A DNA stretch of 12,620 nt from Roseovarius sp. (GTDB lineage: Bacteria > Pseudomonadota > Alphaproteobacteria > Rhodobacterales > Rhodobacteraceae): NCBI GenBank assembly GCA_007125415.1, contig SLDH01000401.1, positions 1 to 12,620 on the forward strand. The letters run 5' to 3'. The notes under the pieces are model-generated. The model had not been told where the DNA came from, did no database searches, and worked only from the letters and a program-made list of their open reading frames with translations. Both the position numbers and the translations under genes were made by a program. Positions 5,863-12,620 of this stretch are shown here, in pieces. Each line of letters starts with the position of its first letter. Within the stretch, counting starts at the first letter, position 1.

Positions 5863-7521
5863 ATGTCACACACGCCCCCTCAGGTTGAGTTGTCTACCCA
5901 TACCGTGACCAATCAGCCCCCCGCGCGGGAGGATCTCTGCCACTGGGCCTCGGATCCGGCCTTGCAGGGCCACGCGGCACGCGCGGGCGCGGATGCGGAG
6001 GTTCTGGCGGGATATGCCGCCAGGATGGGCAGCGACAAGATGCGCGAGGCTGCCCGCGCGGCCAATTCCAGCCCCCCTGAATTGCTCGGCTTCGATTCCG
6101 GTGGGCGCAGGCTCGACGAGGTCCGCTATCACCCCGCCTATCACCAACTGATGCGCGCAGGGATCGGCGCAGGCTATGCCGCGCTGCCATGGGAGGGGCG
6201 CCCGGGCGGCCATGCCACCCATGCGGCCATGGTCTATCTCACCTCGCAGGTGGAGCCGGGCGTCTGCTGCCCGATGACCATGACCTATGCCGCCATCCCC
6301 GCGCTGCAGGCAGATGAGACGCTCTTTGCCCGATGGGTGCCCAAGCTGACCGCGCGGCTCTATGACGGAGCGCCCCGGCCGCTCTCGCGCAAACCCGGTG
6401 CAACGCTGGGCATGGCGATGACCGAAAAGCAGGGCGGCTCCGACCTGCGCGCGACCACCACCCGGGCCGAGCCCGATGGCACGGGCTATCGCCTGACCGG
6501 GCATAAATGGTTCTGCTCCGCGCCGATGTCCGACGGGTTTCTGACGCTGGCACAGGCGCAGGGCGGCCTGACCTGCTTTCTCGTGCCCCGCTGGCTGGAA
6601 GGTGCGCGCAACCCGTTTCACATCACCCGGCTCAAGGACAAGCTGGGCAACCGCGCCAATGCCTCGGCCGAGATCGAGTATCACGGCACCTATGCGCAAC
6701 GGCTCGGAGAAGAGGGGCGCGGCATCGCCACGATCCTCCCGATGGTCCATCACACGCGGCTCGACACCGCCATGGCCCCCGCCGGGCTCATGCGCGCCGC
6801 ACTGGCACAGGCCGCGCATTGGGCGGCCCATCGCACCGCCTTCGAGGCGCGGCTCATCGACAAGCCCCTCATGCGCGCGGTGCTTGCTGATCTGGCGCTC
6901 GATTGGGAGGGCACGCTGGCGCTCGGGCTGCGCGTGGCGCAGTCCTTCGATGGCACCACGCCCGAAGACAGGGCCTTTGCGCGGATCGGTGTCGCGCTGG
7001 CCAAGTTTCTCGGCAACAAGCTCTGCCCCGGGCTGGTTTACGAGGCGATGGAGGCAATGGGCGGCGTGGGATATGTAGAGGAGACGGGCCTGCCGCTCCT
7101 TTACCGCGAAGCGCCACTCAACTCGATCTGGGAGGGCTCGGGCAACGTGATCTGCCTCGATATCCTGCGCAGCCTCAAGGCCGAGCCCCTGACCGGCCAG
7201 GCGCTGAGTGCCGAGTTCGAGGCCGTCACCGGGCAATACCACGCCTTCGACAGCGCGCTGAAACGGCATATCGCGCAGTTTCCGCGCCTGCCCGACGAGG
7301 CCGAGGCGCGATGGTACGCAGAGAGTCTTGCCACGCTCCTGACCGCCTCGGCCCTGATCCAAGGCGCCCCACCCGCCGTGGCCGAAGGCTATATCGCCAC
7401 CCGCCTCGTCGGCCGTCGCGGGCGGATCGCTGGGGCAGTCAAGGGGCTTGACACGAAAGCCATCCTCGCGCGGCTCGCGCCCGGCGAGGGCCGCCCGGAG
7501 CAGGCAGACAAGGCGCGCTGA
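5863..7521 (+). CDS. AidB-like acyl-CoA dehydrogenase family flavoprotein
   Basis: This 552-residue protein is close in length and layout to AidB (about 540 residues), the acyl-CoA dehydrogenase homologue of the E. coli alkylation response. An N-terminal AidB-type region (about 1-180) precedes the FAD-binding middle domain with MAMTEKQGGSDLR at 184-196 and GHKWFCSAPMSD at 213-224, then the helical C-terminal domain with GGVGYVEETGLPLLYRE at 400-416 and SIWEGSGNVICLDILR at 421-436. E424 in IWEGSGN is at the position of the family's catalytic glutamate. FAD binding is very likely. The substrate is unknown, and DNA protection as in E. coli is not shown by context, since no ada or alkylation genes lie here. 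ATG 5863 has AGGAGA eight bases upstream. The frame is open to 5665, but that part overlaps the divergent gene. It has its own 127-base gap before pdhA. Confidence 0.92.
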   Translation: MSHTPPQVELSTHTVTNQPPAREDLCHWASDPALQGHAARAGADAEVLAGYAARMGSDKMREAARAANSSPPELLGFDSGGRRLDEVRYHPAYHQLMRAGIGAGYAALPWEGRPGGHATHAAMVYLTSQVEPGVCCPMTMTYAAIPALQADETLFARWVPKLTARLYDGAPRPLSRKPGATLGMAMTEKQGGSDLRATTTRAEPDGTGYRLTGHKWFCSAPMSDGFLTLAQAQGGLTCFLVPRWLEGARNPFHITRLKDKLGNRANASAEIEYHGTYAQRLGEEGRGIATILPMVHHTRLDTAMAPAGLMRAALAQAAHWAAHRTAFEARLIDKPLMRAVLADLALDWEGTLALGLRVAQSFDGTTPEDRAFARIGVALAKFLGNKLCPGLVYEAMEAMGGVGYVEETGLPLLYREAPLNSIWEGSGNVICLDILRSLKAEPLTGQALSAEFEAVTGQYHAFDSALKRHIAQFPRLPDEAEARWYAESLATLLTASALIQGAPPAVAEGYIATRLVGRRGRIAGAVKGLDTKAILARLAPGEGRPEQADKAR

Positions 7522-7575
7522 ACCATTCGAGGCAATGGCACGCCGTTGCTGAGCGGCAAGGGCGCAAATTCCCCC

Positions 7576-7648
7576 TTATCACCTGCCCATGGATGCGATA
7601 TGAATGGTTTAACACTAAACTAGTTTTCTCACGAGGGGGAGGCGGCAC
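7576..7648 (+). promoter_or_regulatory. pdh operon leader: candidate promoter and overlapping palindromes
   Basis: Between the dehydrogenase stop and pdhA the DNA becomes AT-rich. GTTTA-ACAC-TAAAC (7607-7620) is a perfect inverted repeat, and AAACTAGTTT (7617-7626) is a perfect palindrome that shares its AAAC. A possible promoter is TTATCA (7576-7581), 17 bases, TATGAA (7599-7604), four of six matches in each box; the palindromes would then cover the transcription start, as for a repressor site. GGGGGAGG before ATG 7649 is a strong ribosome binding site. The palindromes are seen directly; their regulator is unknown. Confidence 0.45.
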
Positions 7649-8644
7649 ATGGCTGCGCGGAAAACCACAAGGAAACCAAACGTTTCCGGTGACGAACTTC
7701 AGAAATACTATCGCGAAATGCTTCTCATCCGCCGATTCGAGGAAAAGGCTGGCCAGCTTTATGGCATGGGCCTGATCGGCGGTTTCTGTCATCTTTATAT
7801 CGGACAGGAAGCTGTTGTCGTCGGCCTCGAGGCCGCCGCGAAAGAGGGTGACAAGCGGATCACCACCTATCGCGACCACGGGCATATGCTGGCCTGCGGC
7901 ATGGACCCCAACGGTGTGATGGCCGAATTGACCGGCCGCGAGGGCGGCTATTCGCGCGGCAAGGGCGGCTCGATGCACATGTTCAGCCGGGACAAGGATT
8001 TTTACGGTGGCCACGGCATCGTCGGAGCCAATGTGCCGCTGGGTGCGGGGCTGGCCTTTGCCGACAAGTACAAGGGCAATGACAATGTGACCTTCACCTA
8101 TTTCGGCGATGGCGCGGCCAATCAGGGGCAGGTCTACGAGACATTCAACATGTCCGCGCTCTGGACGCTGCCGGTGGTGTTCGTGATCGAGAACAACCAA
8201 TATGCCATGGGCACCTCCCAGCAGCGCTCCACTTCCTCGCCTGACATCTATCATCGTGGTGCCGCATTCGGCATCCCCGGCGAAGCTGTGGACGGCATGG
8301 ATGTGCTGGCCGTCAAGGCGGCGGGCGAGAAGGCCGTGGCGCACTGCCGCTCGGGCAAGGGGCCCTATATTCTGGAGGTCATGACCTATCGCTATCGCGG
8401 CCATTCCATGTCCGACCCGGCCAAGTACCGCACCCGCGAGGAGGTGCAGAAGATGCGCGACGAGAAAGACGCGATCGAACATGTCCGCGACCTGATCCTG
8501 CAGGGCAAACACGCCACCGAAGACGCCCTCAAGGCCATCGACAAGGAGATAAAGGAAACGGTGAACGACGCCGCGGAATTCGCCAAGACAAGCCCGGAGC
8601 CTGCCATCGAAGAGCTCTGGACCGACATTTACGTCGACGCGTAA
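7649..8644 (+). CDS. pdhA: Pyruvate dehydrogenase E1 component, alpha subunit
   Basis: PdhA and PdhB together form the thiamine-diphosphate E1 enzyme that decarboxylates pyruvate and passes the acetyl group to lipoate. The 331 residues match the short alphaproteobacterial E1-alpha. The thiamine-diphosphate motif begins at GDGAANQG (153-160) and closes with ENN (181-183), the usual spacing. Family stretches around it include RDHGHM at 75-80, [14 protein letters not shown] residues at about 104-112, [16 protein letters not shown] at 121-136, and the loop [18 protein letters not shown] at 248-265. There is no mitochondrial-type targeting peptide and the start has GGAGG seven bases upstream. It is the first gene of the pdhABC operon; pdhB follows after 26 bases. 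E1-alpha of branched-chain 2-oxoacid dehydrogenase is an alternative for the fold, but the linkage to pdhB/pdhC and the sequence support pyruvate. Confidence 0.97.
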   Translation: MAARKTTRKPNVSGDELQKYYREMLLIRRFEEKAGQLYGMGLIGGFCHLYIGQEAVVVGLEAAAKEGDKRITTYRDHGHMLACGMDPNGVMAELTGREGGYSRGKGGSMHMFSRDKDFYGGHGIVGANVPLGAGLAFADKYKGNDNVTFTYFGDGAANQGQVYETFNMSALWTLPVVFVIENNQYAMGTSQQRSTSSPDIYHRGAAFGIPGEAVDGMDVLAVKAAGEKAVAHCRSGKGPYILEVMTYRYRGHSMSDPAKYRTREEVQKMRDEKDAIEHVRDLILQGKHATEDALKAIDKEIKETVNDAAEFAKTSPEPAIEELWTDIYVDA

Positions 8645-8670
8645 GCCCTAGACAGATCAGGAGAAAACAC

Positions 8671-8931
8671 ATGCCAACCGAAGTTCTGATGCCTGCACTG
8701 TCGCCGACGATGGAAGAAGGCACACTGGCCAAGTGGCTGGTCAAGGAGGGAGACACCGTCGCCTCCGGCGACATCATGGCCGAGATCGAAACCGACAAGG
8801 CGACGATGGAGTTCGAGGCCGTTGATGAGGGCGTGATCGGCAAGATCCTCGTCGCCGAAGGCACCGAGGGCGTGCGCGTCAACACACCCATCGCGGTGTT
8901 GCTGGAAGAGGGCGAAAGCGCGGATGATCTC
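8671..8931 (+). repeat. Lipoyl-domain direct repeat, copy 1 (in pdhB)
   Basis: The first 87 codons of pdhB align without gaps to the first 87 codons of pdhC (10058-10318). Protein identity is 79 of 87 residues. At DNA level the differences are mostly at third codon positions, while some stretches are identical, for example GACAAGGCGACGATGGAGTT. This is an intragenic domain duplication and not a mobile element. Confidence 0.85.
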
Positions 8932-10044
8932 AGCGCCCCCGCCCCTGCTGCGGCACAGGAATCCGACGCCTCAGCCGCCGCCCCGGCGCAGGCCGCGACA
9001 AAGCCGGCCGCCCCTGAGGCCCCCACCCCCGACAGCAGCCCCGACTGGCCCGAAGGCACACCGATGAAGCGCATGACCGTGCGCGAGGCGCTCAATTCGG
9101 CAATGGCCGAGGAAATGCGCCGCGACGACACGGTCTTTGTCATGGGAGAGGAAGTCGCCGAGTATCAGGGTGCCTACAAGATCACCCAGAACCTGCTCGA
9201 GGAGTTCGGCGCCAAACGCGTCATCGACACCCCCATAACCGAACATGGTTTCGCCGGCATCGGGGTGGGCGCGTCCTGGGGTGGCCTGCGCCCCATCGTG
9301 GAATTCATGACATGGAATTTCGGGATGCAGGCGATCGACCAGATCATCAACTCCGCAGCCAAGACGCTTTACATGTCCGGTGGTCAGATGGGTAGCCCGA
9401 TCGTGTTTCGCGGCCCCAATGGGGCAGCGGCGCGCGTGGGGGCGCAGCACAGCCAGGATTACGCGGCCTGGTATGCGCATATTCCCGGCCTGAAGGTTGC
9501 GCAGCCCTGGTCGGCAGCCGATGCCAAGGGCCTGCTGAAATCCGCGATTCGCGATCCGAACCCGGTGATCTTTCTCGAGAACGAAATTCTCTACGGCAAG
9601 AGCTTCGATGTGCCCGACCTTGAGGATTTCACCATTCCCTTCGGGAAGGCCCGAATCGCGCGCAGCGGAGAGGATGTGACCATCGTCAGCTTCGGAATCG
9701 GCATGACCTATGCCATGGAAGCCGCTGAAAAGCTGGCCGAAGATGGCATCAGCGCCGAAGTCGTCGATCTGCGCAGCCTGCGCCCGCTGGATCATGACAC
9801 GGTGATTGCCAGCGTCATGAAGACCAACCGCTGCGTGACCGTGGAGGAAGGCTGGCCCGTGGCCTCCATCGGCAATCACATCTCGGCCACGCTGATGCAG
9901 AAGGCGTTCGACTATCTCGACGCGCCAGTGATCAATTGCACCGGCAAGGATGTGCCGATGCCCTATGCGGCCAATCTCGAGAAACTCGCCCTGACCTCGA
10001 CCGCGGAAGTGATCGAGGCGGTCCATCAAGTGACCTACCGGTAA
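8671..10044 (+). CDS. pdhB: Pyruvate dehydrogenase E1 component, beta subunit with N-terminal lipoyl domain
   Basis: This 457-residue protein is about 130 residues longer than a plain E1-beta because it carries a lipoyl domain (1-80) with the lipoylation motif ETDKATME and K43, then an Ala/Pro-rich flexible linker (about 85-130). The transketolase-like E1-beta part follows from 132 ([10 protein letters not shown]). It shows [10 protein letters not shown] at 187-196, where E191 should contact the thiamine cofactor, and [10 protein letters not shown] at 254-263 with the conserved active-site His260. A lipoylated E1-beta is a known trait of alphaproteobacterial PDH. The lipoyl domain differs from that of PdhC at eight of the first 87 residues. 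AGGAG precedes the ATG. The stop codon TAAGGAG also supplies the ribosome binding site of pdhC, 13 bases on. Confidence 0.97.
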   Translation: MPTEVLMPALSPTMEEGTLAKWLVKEGDTVASGDIMAEIETDKATMEFEAVDEGVIGKILVAEGTEGVRVNTPIAVLLEEGESADDLSAPAPAAAQESDASAAAPAQAATKPAAPEAPTPDSSPDWPEGTPMKRMTVREALNSAMAEEMRRDDTVFVMGEEVAEYQGAYKITQNLLEEFGAKRVIDTPITEHGFAGIGVGASWGGLRPIVEFMTWNFGMQAIDQIINSAAKTLYMSGGQMGSPIVFRGPNGAAARVGAQHSQDYAAWYAHIPGLKVAQPWSAADAKGLLKSAIRDPNPVIFLENEILYGKSFDVPDLEDFTIPFGKARIARSGEDVTIVSFGIGMTYAMEAAEKLAEDGISAEVVDLRSLRPLDHDTVIASVMKTNRCVTVEEGWPVASIGNHISATLMQKAFDYLDAPVINCTGKDVPMPYAANLEKLALTSTAEVIEAVHQVTYR

Positions 10045-10057
10045 GGAGACACGCGCG

Positions 10058-10318
10058 ATGCCGACAGAAATACTCATGCCCGCCCTGTCCCCCACCATGG
10101 AAGAGGGCACATTGGCGAAATGGCTGGTCAAGGAAGGCGATACCGTCGCCTCCGGCGATCTGCTGGCCGAGATCGAGACCGACAAGGCGACGATGGAGTT
10201 CGAAGCGGTGGATGAAGGCGTGATCGGCAAGCTGCTGGTCGCCGAGGGCAGCGAGGGAGTGAAGGTCAATTCGCCCATCGCCGTGCTGCTGGAAGAGGGC
10301 GAAAGCGCCGATGATATC
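10058..10318 (+). repeat. Lipoyl-domain direct repeat, copy 2 (in pdhC)
   Basis: This is the second copy of the lipoyl-domain duplication shared with pdhB 8671-8931. The copies differ at residues 5, 35, 36, 59, 65, 69, 72 and 87, all conservative (for example I/L, T/S, R/K). Homologous recombination between the copies would delete about 1.4 kb, including the E1-beta catalytic domain. Confidence 0.85.
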
Positions 10319-11386
10319 GGCAGCGATGCAAGCGCTCCCGCGAAGGACGCAACACCAGAGCCACCGGCGGCCGAGAGCCCTGCACCCGACCGGAGCGAGG
10401 CCGACACCCCCGCACCGGCCGCGCCGAAAAAGGATGGCGAGCGCATCTTCGCCTCACCGCTTGCGCGCCGGATCGCGGCACAAAAGGGCATTGATCTTGC
10501 CAGCCTCGCGGGTTCCGGCCCCCATGGCCGGATCGTGAAGGCGGATGTGGAAAGCGCGGAGCCGGGCCGTGAAACGAAGCCCGAGGCAAAAGCGCCGACA
10601 GACGCGGCCAGGGCCCCTGCCCCCGCTGCGGCTGCGGCTGCGGCGGCCCCCGCCGGCCCATCCGCCAGCACGGTCGCCGCCATGTATGAAGGGCGTGACT
10701 TCGAGGAAGTGCCCCTGGACGGAATGCGCAAGACCATCGCCGCGCGACTGACCGAGGCCAAGCAGACCATCCCGCATTTCTACCTGCGCCGGGACATCGA
10801 ACTGGACCCGCTGATGAAATTCCGCGCCCAGCTCAACAAGCAGCTCGAGCCCAGGGGCGTGAAGCTCAGCGTCAATGATTTCATCATAAAGGCCTGTGCG
10901 CTGGCGCTGCAGGAGGTGCCCGATGCCAATGCCGTCTGGGCCGGGGACCGGTTGCTCAGGCTGACACCCTCTGACGTGGCCGTGGCTGTGGCCATCGAGG
11001 GCGGGCTCTTCACGCCCGTGCTGCGCGATGCGGAGGTCAAGTCGCTTTCGGCGCTCTCGGCCGAGATGAAGGACCTTGCCGCGCGCGCGCGCAGCCGCAA
11101 GCTGAGCCCTCAGGAATACCAGGGCGGCAGCTTCGCGATCTCCAATCTCGGCATGTTCGGCATCGACAATTTCGATGCGGTGATCAACCCGCCCCACGGC
11201 GCGATCCTGGCTGTAGGGGCGGGTGTGAGAAAGCCGGTCGTGGGGGCGGATGGTGAACTGACCGTCGCGACTGTCATGTCCGTCACGCTGAGCGTGGATC
11301 ACCGGGTGATCGACGGTGCGCTCGGCGCGCAACTGCTGAGTGCCATCAAGGCCAACCTGGAAAGCCCGATGGTGATGCTGGCCTGA
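10058..11386 (+). CDS. pdhC: Pyruvate dehydrogenase E2 component (dihydrolipoamide acetyltransferase)
   Basis: This is the core subunit of the PDH complex: its lipoyl arm takes the acetyl group from E1 and its catalytic domain transfers it to CoA. The 442 residues contain one lipoyl domain (1-80, K43 in ETDKATME), an Ala/Pro/Asp linker, the peripheral subunit-binding domain at about 130-165 ([20 protein letters not shown] then [13 protein letters not shown]), a second linker with an unbroken run of eight Ala (190-197), and the acetyltransferase domain from about 215. The catalytic DHRVIDG is at 414-420, with H415 the active-site histidine. AAGGAGA, overlapping the pdhB stop, drives translation. 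A strong terminator follows, so the operon ends here; lipoamide dehydrogenase (E3) is not adjacent. An identity as the 2-oxoglutarate dehydrogenase E2 is less likely because of the PDH E1 partners. Confidence 0.97.
   Translation: MPTEILMPALSPTMEEGTLAKWLVKEGDTVASGDLLAEIETDKATMEFEAVDEGVIGKLLVAEGSEGVKVNSPIAVLLEEGESADDIGSDASAPAKDATPEPPAAESPAPDRSEADTPAPAAPKKDGERIFASPLARRIAAQKGIDLASLAGSGPHGRIVKADVESAEPGRETKPEAKAPTDAARAPAPAAAAAAAAPAGPSASTVAAMYEGRDFEEVPLDGMRKTIAARLTEAKQTIPHFYLRRDIELDPLMKFRAQLNKQLEPRGVKLSVNDFIIKACALALQEVPDANAVWAGDRLLRLTPSDVAVAVAIEGGLFTPVLRDAEVKSLSALSAEMKDLAARARSRKLSPQEYQGGSFAISNLGMFGIDNFDAVINPPHGAILAVGAGVRKPVVGADGELTVATVMSVTLSVDHRVIDGALGAQLLSAIKANLESPMVMLA
10625..10642 (+). repeat. 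Hexanucleotide tandem repeat (GCTGCG)x3 in the pdhC linker
   Basis: Three perfect GCTGCG units encode part of the eight-alanine run in the second linker of E2. The repeat keeps the frame, so unit gain or loss would only change linker length. Confidence 0.75.
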
Positions 11387-11411
11387 CCAAATCCACTCCG
11401 GCCGACACAGG

Positions 11412-11444
11412 AACACCGCGCGAGCGCCCGCGCGGTGTTTTCTT
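11412..11444 (+). terminator. Rho-independent terminator of the pdhABC operon
   Basis: AACACCGCGCG (11412-11422) pairs perfectly with CGCGCGGTGTT (11429-11439) around the loop AGCGCC. The stem ends in T-rich TTTTCTT (11438-11444). It begins 26 bases after the pdhC stop and is the clearest intrinsic terminator in the window. Confidence 0.9.
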
Positions 11445-11559
11445 GCGTTGGGTAAGGCAAACCTGACTTTGCAAGCGGGCGCTCCTGCCGTCTTGTGGCT
11501 CTGCGGAATTCGATTTGCAGAACCGAGTTTGACCCCAGGCCTTTTTCAGGAGTTCCCGG

Positions 11560-11856
11560 ATGCCCCCTATTGAGCACACCTATTTCGACCTCACCCTGTT
11601 TTGCCGCGCCATCGGACTTGCCGGTGTGATCCTCTACGTGCTCGGCTTCTTCCTGCTCTGCACTGGCCGGATCGACAGCACGCTGCCGACATTCTTCATT
11701 CTCAATTTCATGGCAGCGGGCTTCGTGCTGATCTCGCTCACGGTTGACTTCAATCTCAGCGCTGCATTGATCCAGGCGTTCTACCTGACCATGTCACTGG
11801 GCGGGATTGTCAAACGCGCAAGACTGTGGCGCACGAACGGCCTGCGGATCAACTAG
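11560..11856 (+). CDS. Small three-helix membrane protein, CBU_0592-like
   Basis: This 98-residue protein should sit in the inner membrane. It has three hydrophobic segments at about 17-36, 44-62 and 65-84, and a basic C terminus (KRARLWRTNGLR), which by the positive-inside rule is probably cytoplasmic. FFILNFMAAGFVLISLTVDF followed by NLSAALIQ resembles the small proteins grouped as CBU_0592-like, whose function is unknown to me. AGGAG eight bases before ATG 11560 sets the start. The gene stands alone after the pdh terminator, so it needs its own promoter in 11445-11545; none stands out. Its last eight bases overlap the end of cysE on the opposite strand. Confidence 0.8.
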   Translation: MPPIEHTYFDLTLFCRAIGLAGVILYVLGFFLLCTGRIDSTLPTFFILNFMAAGFVLISLTVDFNLSAALIQAFYLTMSLGGIVKRARLWRTNGLRIN

Positions 11857-12620
11857 GATCAACAGCATTGCCCGAACAGGACTGCAAAAGCTGGTCCATG
11901 GTCATCGAGGGTTGCGCGCATCCCGCCTCACCCACGACCCGCGCCGGAATCCCGGCCACGGTCTTGCAGGGCGGCACCTCCTCGAGCACCACCGAGCCTG
12001 CGGCGATCCGGCTGCAATAGCCTACCTTGATGTTGCCCAGCACCTTGGCACCGGCCCCGATCAGGACGCCATCACCGATCTTGGGATGGCGATCTTCCTC
12101 TTCCTTGCCGGTGCCGCCCAGCGTGACCGAATGAAGCATCGAGACATTGTCGCCCACCACCGCCGTCTCACCGATCACGATGGAATGGGCATGGTCGATC
12201 ATGATGCCCTTGCCGATCACCGCACCGGGATGGATGTCCACACCGAACACCTCCGAACAGCGCATCTGAAAAAATCGCGCCATGTCCTGCCGCCCGGTTG
12301 TCCAGAGCCAATGCGCCACGCGGTAGGCCTGCACCGCCTGAAAACCCTTGAAGAAGAGCAGGGGCTGCACGAAGCGATGGCAGGCCGGATCACGATCACG
12401 CACCGCGACGATATCAGCGCGCGCGGCCACGGCCAATGACGCGTCTTCGACATAGGCGCTGTCACAAATCTCACGCAGGATCTGCTCGGGCATCTCGGGG
12501 GAGGCCAGCTTGAGGGAAATGCGGTAGGCAAGCGCCGATGCGAATGACTTGTGATGCAAGATGGACGAATGAACCAACCCGCCCAAGAGCGGTTCATCCG
12601 CCACCACATCCTGCGATTCC
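11849..12620 (-). CDS. cysE: Serine O-acetyltransferase (5' end outside the window)
   Basis: CysE transfers acetyl from acetyl-CoA to L-serine, giving O-acetylserine, the first step of cysteine synthesis. The alpha-helical N-terminal domain (DEPLLGGLVHSSILHHKSF, YRISLKLAS) leads to a left-handed beta-helix of hexapeptide repeats: DIHPGAVIGKGIMIDHAHS, IVIGETAVVGDNVSMLHSVT, LGGTGK, then HPKIGDGVLIGAGAKVLGNI. The histidines in DIHPG and DHAHS fit the catalytic region of the family. The reading frame has no stop up to the window edge (codons for ESQD lie before the GTG at 12607), and family members usually start some 15-25 residues earlier, so the true start is probably beyond 12620 and GTG 12607 is internal. 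The stop (11849-11851) lies inside the convergent small membrane protein gene. Confidence 0.95.
   Translation of the reverse strand, partial: ESQDVVADEPLLGGLVHSSILHHKSFASALAYRISLKLASPEMPEQILREICDSAYVEDASLAVAARADIVAVRDRDPACHRFVQPLLFFKGFQAVQAYRVAHWLWTTGRQDMARFFQMRCSEVFGVDIHPGAVIGKGIMIDHAHSIVIGETAVVGDNVSMLHSVTLGGTGKEEEDRHPKIGDGVLIGAGAKVLGNIKVGYCSRIAAGSVVLEEVPPCKTVAGIPARVVGEAGCAQPSMTMDQLLQSCSGNAVDPS

Noticed and set aside
5706..5873. Longer start for the FtsB-like gene
   Set aside because: The extra residues do not resemble the family and would overlap the dehydrogenase start; GTG 5705 gives the usual length.
5866..7362. 498-residue minus-strand frame opposite the acyl-CoA dehydrogenase
   Set aside because: It is antisense to a protein with clear motifs, and shows no domain or ribosome binding site that would support it.
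7439..8512. 357-residue minus-strand frame opposite pdhA and its leader
   Set aside because: It is antisense to pdhA and to the pdh promoter region; no family resemblance.
8671..10318. Direct repeat flanking the E1-beta domain as a possible transposon or composite element
   Set aside because: The repeats are in-frame lipoyl domains with known function, and no transposase or target-site duplication is present.
8971..10770. 599-residue open frame on the minus strand opposite pdhB and pdhC
   Set aside because: It lies antisense to two certain genes, has long Ala/Ser/Gly low-complexity stretches and no recognisable family; it is a by-product of GC-rich third positions.
1..12620. CRISPR array, tRNA, rRNA, prophage, toxin-antitoxin or defence genes
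   Set aside because: I looked on both strands for regularly spaced repeats, RNA-gene hallmarks and typical protein families and saw none; all long frames are explained by housekeeping genes.

Overview
The window is GC-rich chromosomal DNA that looks like a marine Rhodobacterales (Roseobacter-group) alphaproteobacterium. The evidence is the pyruvate dehydrogenase operon with a lipoyl domain fused to E1-beta, a septum-formation initiator gene close to that operon, DUF4336 and DUF3179 proteins of the alphaproteobacterial type, and an intergenic repeat (core GGCAAAATGAAG) that I recognise from this order. The assignment comes from protein and motif resemblance only, not from a search. The window is densely coded housekeeping DNA. 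I see no mobile element, phage gene, CRISPR array, tRNA or rRNA, and no gene-free stretch longer than 300 bases.

Layout: (1) 1-65 is the last 20 codons of an unidentified + strand gene, followed by a repeat-bearing hairpin terminator. (2) 145-2986 is a minus-strand cluster, transcribed from a cytoplasmic cyclophilin through a secreted cyclophilin and a DUF4336 protein to a secreted DUF3179 protein. The first three genes overlap and are probably translationally coupled. (3) Divergently, pgk and a class I fructose-bisphosphate aldolase run on the + strand. (4) Convergent to these is a short FtsB/DivIC-like cell-division gene with a GTG start. (5) Divergent from that is an AidB-like acyl-CoA dehydrogenase. 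(6) pdhA-pdhB-pdhC follow, encoding the E1-alpha, lipoyl-E1-beta and E2 subunits of pyruvate dehydrogenase. The operon has a palindrome-rich leader and ends at a strong intrinsic terminator. (7) A small three-helix membrane protein (CBU_0592-like) overlaps tail to tail with a serine acetyltransferase gene (cysE), which runs off the right edge.

Functionally the centre of the window is carbon flow: aldolase and phosphoglycerate kinase in glycolysis/gluconeogenesis, then PDH converting pyruvate to acetyl-CoA. The E3 subunit (lipoamide dehydrogenase) is not encoded here. CysE links serine and acetyl-CoA to cysteine synthesis.

I found no convincing new biological system. The points worth a second look are regulatory and evolutionary: overlapping palindromes in the pdh leader, a LacI-type half-palindrome upstream of the aldolase, near-identical lipoyl domains on two PDH subunits, locally near-identical DNA in the tandem cyclophilins, a dispersed repeat at two convergent junctions, and a nine-G tract in the pgk catalytic motif.
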